From positions 1 through 8,986 of the forward strand of contig SFII01000051.1 of the NCBI GenBank assembly GCA_004555335.1: DNA of 8,986 nucleotides, given 5' to 3'. The notes under the pieces were generated by a model. It was not told the origin of the DNA and made no database searches. It saw nothing but the letters and a program-made list of their open reading frames with translations. This DNA comes from Coriobacteriaceae bacterium. GTDB taxonomy: Bacteria > Actinomycetota > Coriobacteriia > Coriobacteriales > Eggerthellaceae. This document shows positions 7,200 through 8,986 of the stretch, in pieces (the first letter of the stretch is position 1; every line of letters starts with the position of its first letter). Position numbers and translations under genes: made by a program.

Positions 7200-7380
7200 C
7201 GGAGCATGCGCTTTGGCGTTGCATTGGGCGCTCTGGCGGGTTTGCGCTTCGGGTGGCAGGTCGGACGCGCGGCTCTGTTGGCCTTCGATTCGACAGGGGC
7301 TCATTCCCGCTTAAAGCGAAGGCCGCTGCCTACCGAATCGCGCCTTGGATGCGTCCTTGCAGGTGGGTATTGCGCGTGTC

Positions 7381-7389
7381 TGGTACCAT
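7381..7389 (+). promoter_or_regulatory. Extended -10 promoter of trmFO, probably leaderless
   Basis: TGGTACCAT is an extended -10 element (TG-N-TACCAT, fitting TAnnnT). Exactly 7 nt separate it from the ATG at 7397, the same spacing as in the azlC promoter. There is no convincing -35 box at standard distance and no strong ribosome-binding site. The gap between dprA and trmFO (7200-7396) otherwise shows no gene and no clear terminator. Confidence 0.5.
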
Positions 7390-7396
7390 AGGGCGC

Positions 7397-8266
7397 ATGG
7401 ATACTGCAATCAACATCATCGGCGCGGGGCTTGCCGGCAGCGAGGCAGCCCTCCGCCTTGCCAACCTGGGTTTCGCTGTCCGTCTTTTCGAGATGAGGCC
7501 CGTCAAGAATACCCCCGTCCATCATAGCGACGACTGCGCCGAATTGGTTTGCTCCAATTCGCTGAAGAGCACCAAGCCCCAGAGCGCCGCGGGCATGCTG
7601 AAAGAAGAGCTGAGGGGCCTTCGTTCCCCCGTGTTTGCCTGCGCGGAAGCCTGCAGGGTGCCTGCCGGTGGTGCGCTTGCCGTCAACCGCACCGATTTCT
7701 CGCAGATGGTGACCGGGATGGTGGAAGCCGATTCTAATATCGAACTTGTCAGGGCGGAAGTGCAGGCGGTCTTGCCCGATGGCGATCTTCTGATCGTCGA
7801 TGGGGAAGACGGGAACGTCCATCCTGCCGGAATGCCGGCCCAGGTCGTCATCGTCGCGAGCGGTCCCCTGACCTCCGATGCCTTGGGAGGCGAGATCTGC
7901 TCGTGGACCGGGATGGAGAACCTTGCCTTCTACGATGCCGCGGCACCTATCGTCATGGCAGATTCGCTCGATTACAGCAAGCTCTTCCGTCAGAGCAGAT
8001 ACGAGGATGCGGGTGAGGGCGACTACCTGAATGCCGCCATGAACAAGGACGAATACAATGCCTTCATCGAGCAGCTGCTCGGCGCGCAGAGGGTGATTGC
8101 CAAGGATTTCGAATCCAAGGATCTGTTCCAGGCATGCCAGCCTATCGAGGAGATCGCGCGCACCAGTGCGGATGCCCCCCGGTTCGGCACGCTCAAGCCC
8201 GTGGGCCTGACCGACCCTGCAACCGGGCGCCGTCCCTGGGCGGCGCTGCAGCTGCGCGCCGAGGAC
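7397..8266 (+). pseudogene. trmFO: trmFO, tRNA (uracil-54-C5) methyltransferase, 3' end missing at junction
   Basis: TrmFO makes 5-methyluridine at tRNA position 54, using methylenetetrahydrofolate and FAD. Residues 1 to about 290 match the family without interruption: the FAD-binding GAGLAGSEAA (9-18), EMRPVKNTPVHHSDDCAELVCSNS (32-55), VPAGGALAVNR (88-98), SGPLTS (155-160), YDAAAPIV (179-186), LKPVGLTDPATG (266-277) and LQLRAED (284-290). Cys52 and Cys247 fall at the positions of the two catalytic cysteines of Bacillus TrmFO. The next expected block (YN-VGFQT) and the C-terminal FAD-binding segment are absent; the family is usually about 435-450 residues. From nt ~8249-8266 on, the sequence is antisense to an antiporter gene. 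The frame happens to stay open to a stop at 8842, so a caller may report a 481-residue protein with a meaningless tail. Such a protein should not be active. It may be a real truncation or an assembly chimera. Confidence 0.85.
8242..8260. repeat. Near-perfect inverted repeat at the trmFO/antiporter junction
   Basis: The 19-nt sequence GGCGCTGCAGCTGCGCGCC is a near-palindrome: GGCGC (8242-8246) pairs with GCGCC (8256-8260) and the inner GCAGCTGC (8248-8255) is self-complementary, with one unpaired T at 8247. It lies on the left edge of the interval (8249-8266) where the sequence is compatible both with trmFO on the + strand and with the antiporter on the - strand. Confidence 0.6.
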
Positions 8267-8836
8267 GATTGCGGCAGCGCCGAGGATGAACTTGCCGATG
8301 TTTATCGCAACACTTTTGCCGTCGGTGCTCGGGCGCTCATCGGGTGCCTCGCTTCCCTGCTCGCGCTTTGCGGCAAGGATGCTCTCGACCATAAATCCGA
8401 CGAAAACGAGCATGATTATAATGCTCTCGGAAACCGACAGCGCACTGTCGCGCGTGAACGCAAACAGCAGCACGACCGCCGCCAGCAGCAGACCGGCCTT
8501 GACGCCGAACTGCTTGCGCGTCATCTGACAGCTCATGCACACAAGCGACAGACACATGATAAGGCCCGTGTTCGCCGTGACCGAGCCGACGGCGTTGCCG
8601 ACGGCGATATCGGCGTTGCCCTCGAATGCCGAGAACACGGAAACAAGCATTTCCGGCATGGTCGTTGCAAAGCTCACGACCGTTGCGCCGATGATGAACT
8701 TGGGTATGCCCGAGGCCTCGGCGATCCACGTTGCCGCGTCAACGAAAAGGTCGCCGCCCTTGATGATGCATATAAGGCCGACGGCGAACAGGACAAGAAC
8801 GAGCGCGAGCGTGCTTCCCGTAAAATCAATTCCCAT
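8249..8836 (-). pseudogene. Ca2+/Na+ antiporter (CaCA family, YrbG-like), C-terminal half missing
   Basis: This is the N-terminal half of a calcium/sodium exchanger-type membrane protein. About 196 residues can be assigned. An N-terminal helix (about 8-28) is followed by GGDLFVDAATWIAEASGIPKFIIGATVVSFATTMPEM (27-63), the first alpha-repeat with the conserved PE (E62), then GNADIAVGNAVGSVTANTG (73-91) with the GN and GS residues of the ion path. Further helices lie at about 113-127 and 138-153, a polar loop at 155-178, and the next helix (GKFILGAAAIVLGAQL) ends at the junction. Full-length members have about 300-350 residues and a second alpha-repeat, which is absent, so this product should not transport. 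ATG at 8836 is preceded on the - strand by AAGGGAG (8846-8852). Beyond 8249 the frame stays open to 7301 only as antisense of trmFO. A terminator-bearing leader lies upstream. Confidence 0.85.
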
Positions 8837-8871
8837 TTTTGATAACTCCCTTATTTATCTTCTTTGCACAT

Positions 8872-8922
8872 AAAAAAATAAGACCTTCCGCACGGGCATG
8901 CTTTTGCCGTGCTAAAAGTCTC
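8872..8922 (-). terminator. Terminator hairpin in the 5' leader of the antiporter gene
   Basis: Read on the - strand, AGACTTTT (8921-8914) pairs with GGAAGGTCT's matching part (8888-8881) with G-U wobbles, then GCACGG (8912-8907) pairs with CCGTGC (8895-8890), leaving one mismatch between the two parts and a 10-nt central loop. TTA and seven T (8878-8872) follow. The U-run ends about 35 nt before the antiporter start codon, leaving no room for a normal promoter in between, so it probably acts as an attenuator of the gene. On the + strand no T-run follows the stem. Confidence 0.75.
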
Positions 8923-8986
8923 ATCGCCTGCAAGCAGGTGCATGACCACCGGCGATTTGCCGGGGGTGTGTTGGCCATGCCTTTAT
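8923..8986 (-). promoter_or_regulatory. Structured leader, candidate riboswitch aptamer (class not recognised)
   Basis: On the - strand, upstream of the terminator, a 9-bp stem pairs GCATGGCCA (8980-8972) with TGGTCATGC (8948-8940). It encloses a CCGGC/GCCGG hairpin (8963-8959 with 8953-8949) and carries a one-sided bulge ACACACCC (8971-8964). A second small hairpin, CCTG-CTTG-CAGG (8938-8927), follows, then GCGATGA before the terminator. GGCATG (8981-8976) is exactly complementary to CATGCC (8900-8895) in the terminator loop and stem, a possible alternative pairing. The promoter and possibly part of the structure lie beyond the window. A bulged aptamer-like stem plus terminator plus transporter gene suggests ion- or metabolite-dependent control; the ligand is unknown. 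Confidence 0.5.

Noticed and set aside
7196..8842. A 548-codon + strand frame taken as one long protein from 7196
   Set aside because: The first ~67 codons before ATG 7397 have no family resemblance, and the last ~190 are antisense to the antiporter. Only 7397-8266 is TrmFO.
8918..8928. Fluoride riboswitch, because GGCGATGAGAC appears on the - strand
   Set aside because: The fluoride aptamer also needs a CGCC partner shortly after and a CUGAUG block; neither is present, and this stretch is part of the terminator stem.
8872..8986. yybP-ykoY manganese riboswitch, expected before some cation exchangers
   Set aside because: I cannot find its conserved loop sequences; the stems seen here have a different arrangement. 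A covariance search would settle it.

Overview
The window looks like an actinobacterial chromosome, most likely from the Coriobacteriia (Eggerthellaceae-like); that placement is an inference. It rests on GC-rich coding sequence, an L19 C-terminus of the actinobacterial type (RRAKLYYLRDKVGKAAKIKEK), a Nif3 gene followed by a coiled-coil/zinc-ribbon gene, and promoters whose -10 boxes lie so close to start codons that they suggest leaderless mRNAs. Most of the window is housekeeping sequence on the + strand. I see no insertion sequence, CRISPR array, tRNA or rRNA.

Layout, left to right. Positions 2-571 hold the 3' part of a Nif3-like dinuclear-metal protein. It is followed 5 nt later by a coiled-coil plus zinc-ribbon protein (577-1302) and a terminator. 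A separate promoter then drives azlC-azlD (1408-2418), a two-component branched-chain amino acid exporter. Next come rplS (ribosomal protein L19, 2564-2908) with its own promoter and terminator, and rnhB (RNase HII, 3130-3915) with a strong terminator. A tight run follows: yraN (4189-4701), comM (4704-6206) and dprA (6210-7199), with gaps of 2 and 3 nt. It encodes a predicted nuclease-fold protein and two DNA-uptake/recombination proteins. trmFO, for tRNA m5U54 methylation, starts at 7397.

The unusual part is the right end. trmFO matches its family only to about residue 290 (nt ~8266). From about nt 8249 the sequence is instead the antisense of the N-terminal half of a Ca2+/Na+ antiporter gene, which starts at 8836 on the - strand. 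Two convergent genes are therefore each cut off at the same point, tail to tail, inside a near-palindrome. This is either a real deletion or rearrangement, or an assembly chimera, and the sequence alone cannot decide. Upstream of the antiporter start (8872-8986, - strand) is a structured leader: several hairpins and then a long terminator hairpin with a U-run ending about 35 nt before the start codon. This is the architecture of a riboswitch or attenuator. I could not match it to a known class, so it is the best candidate here for undescribed biology.
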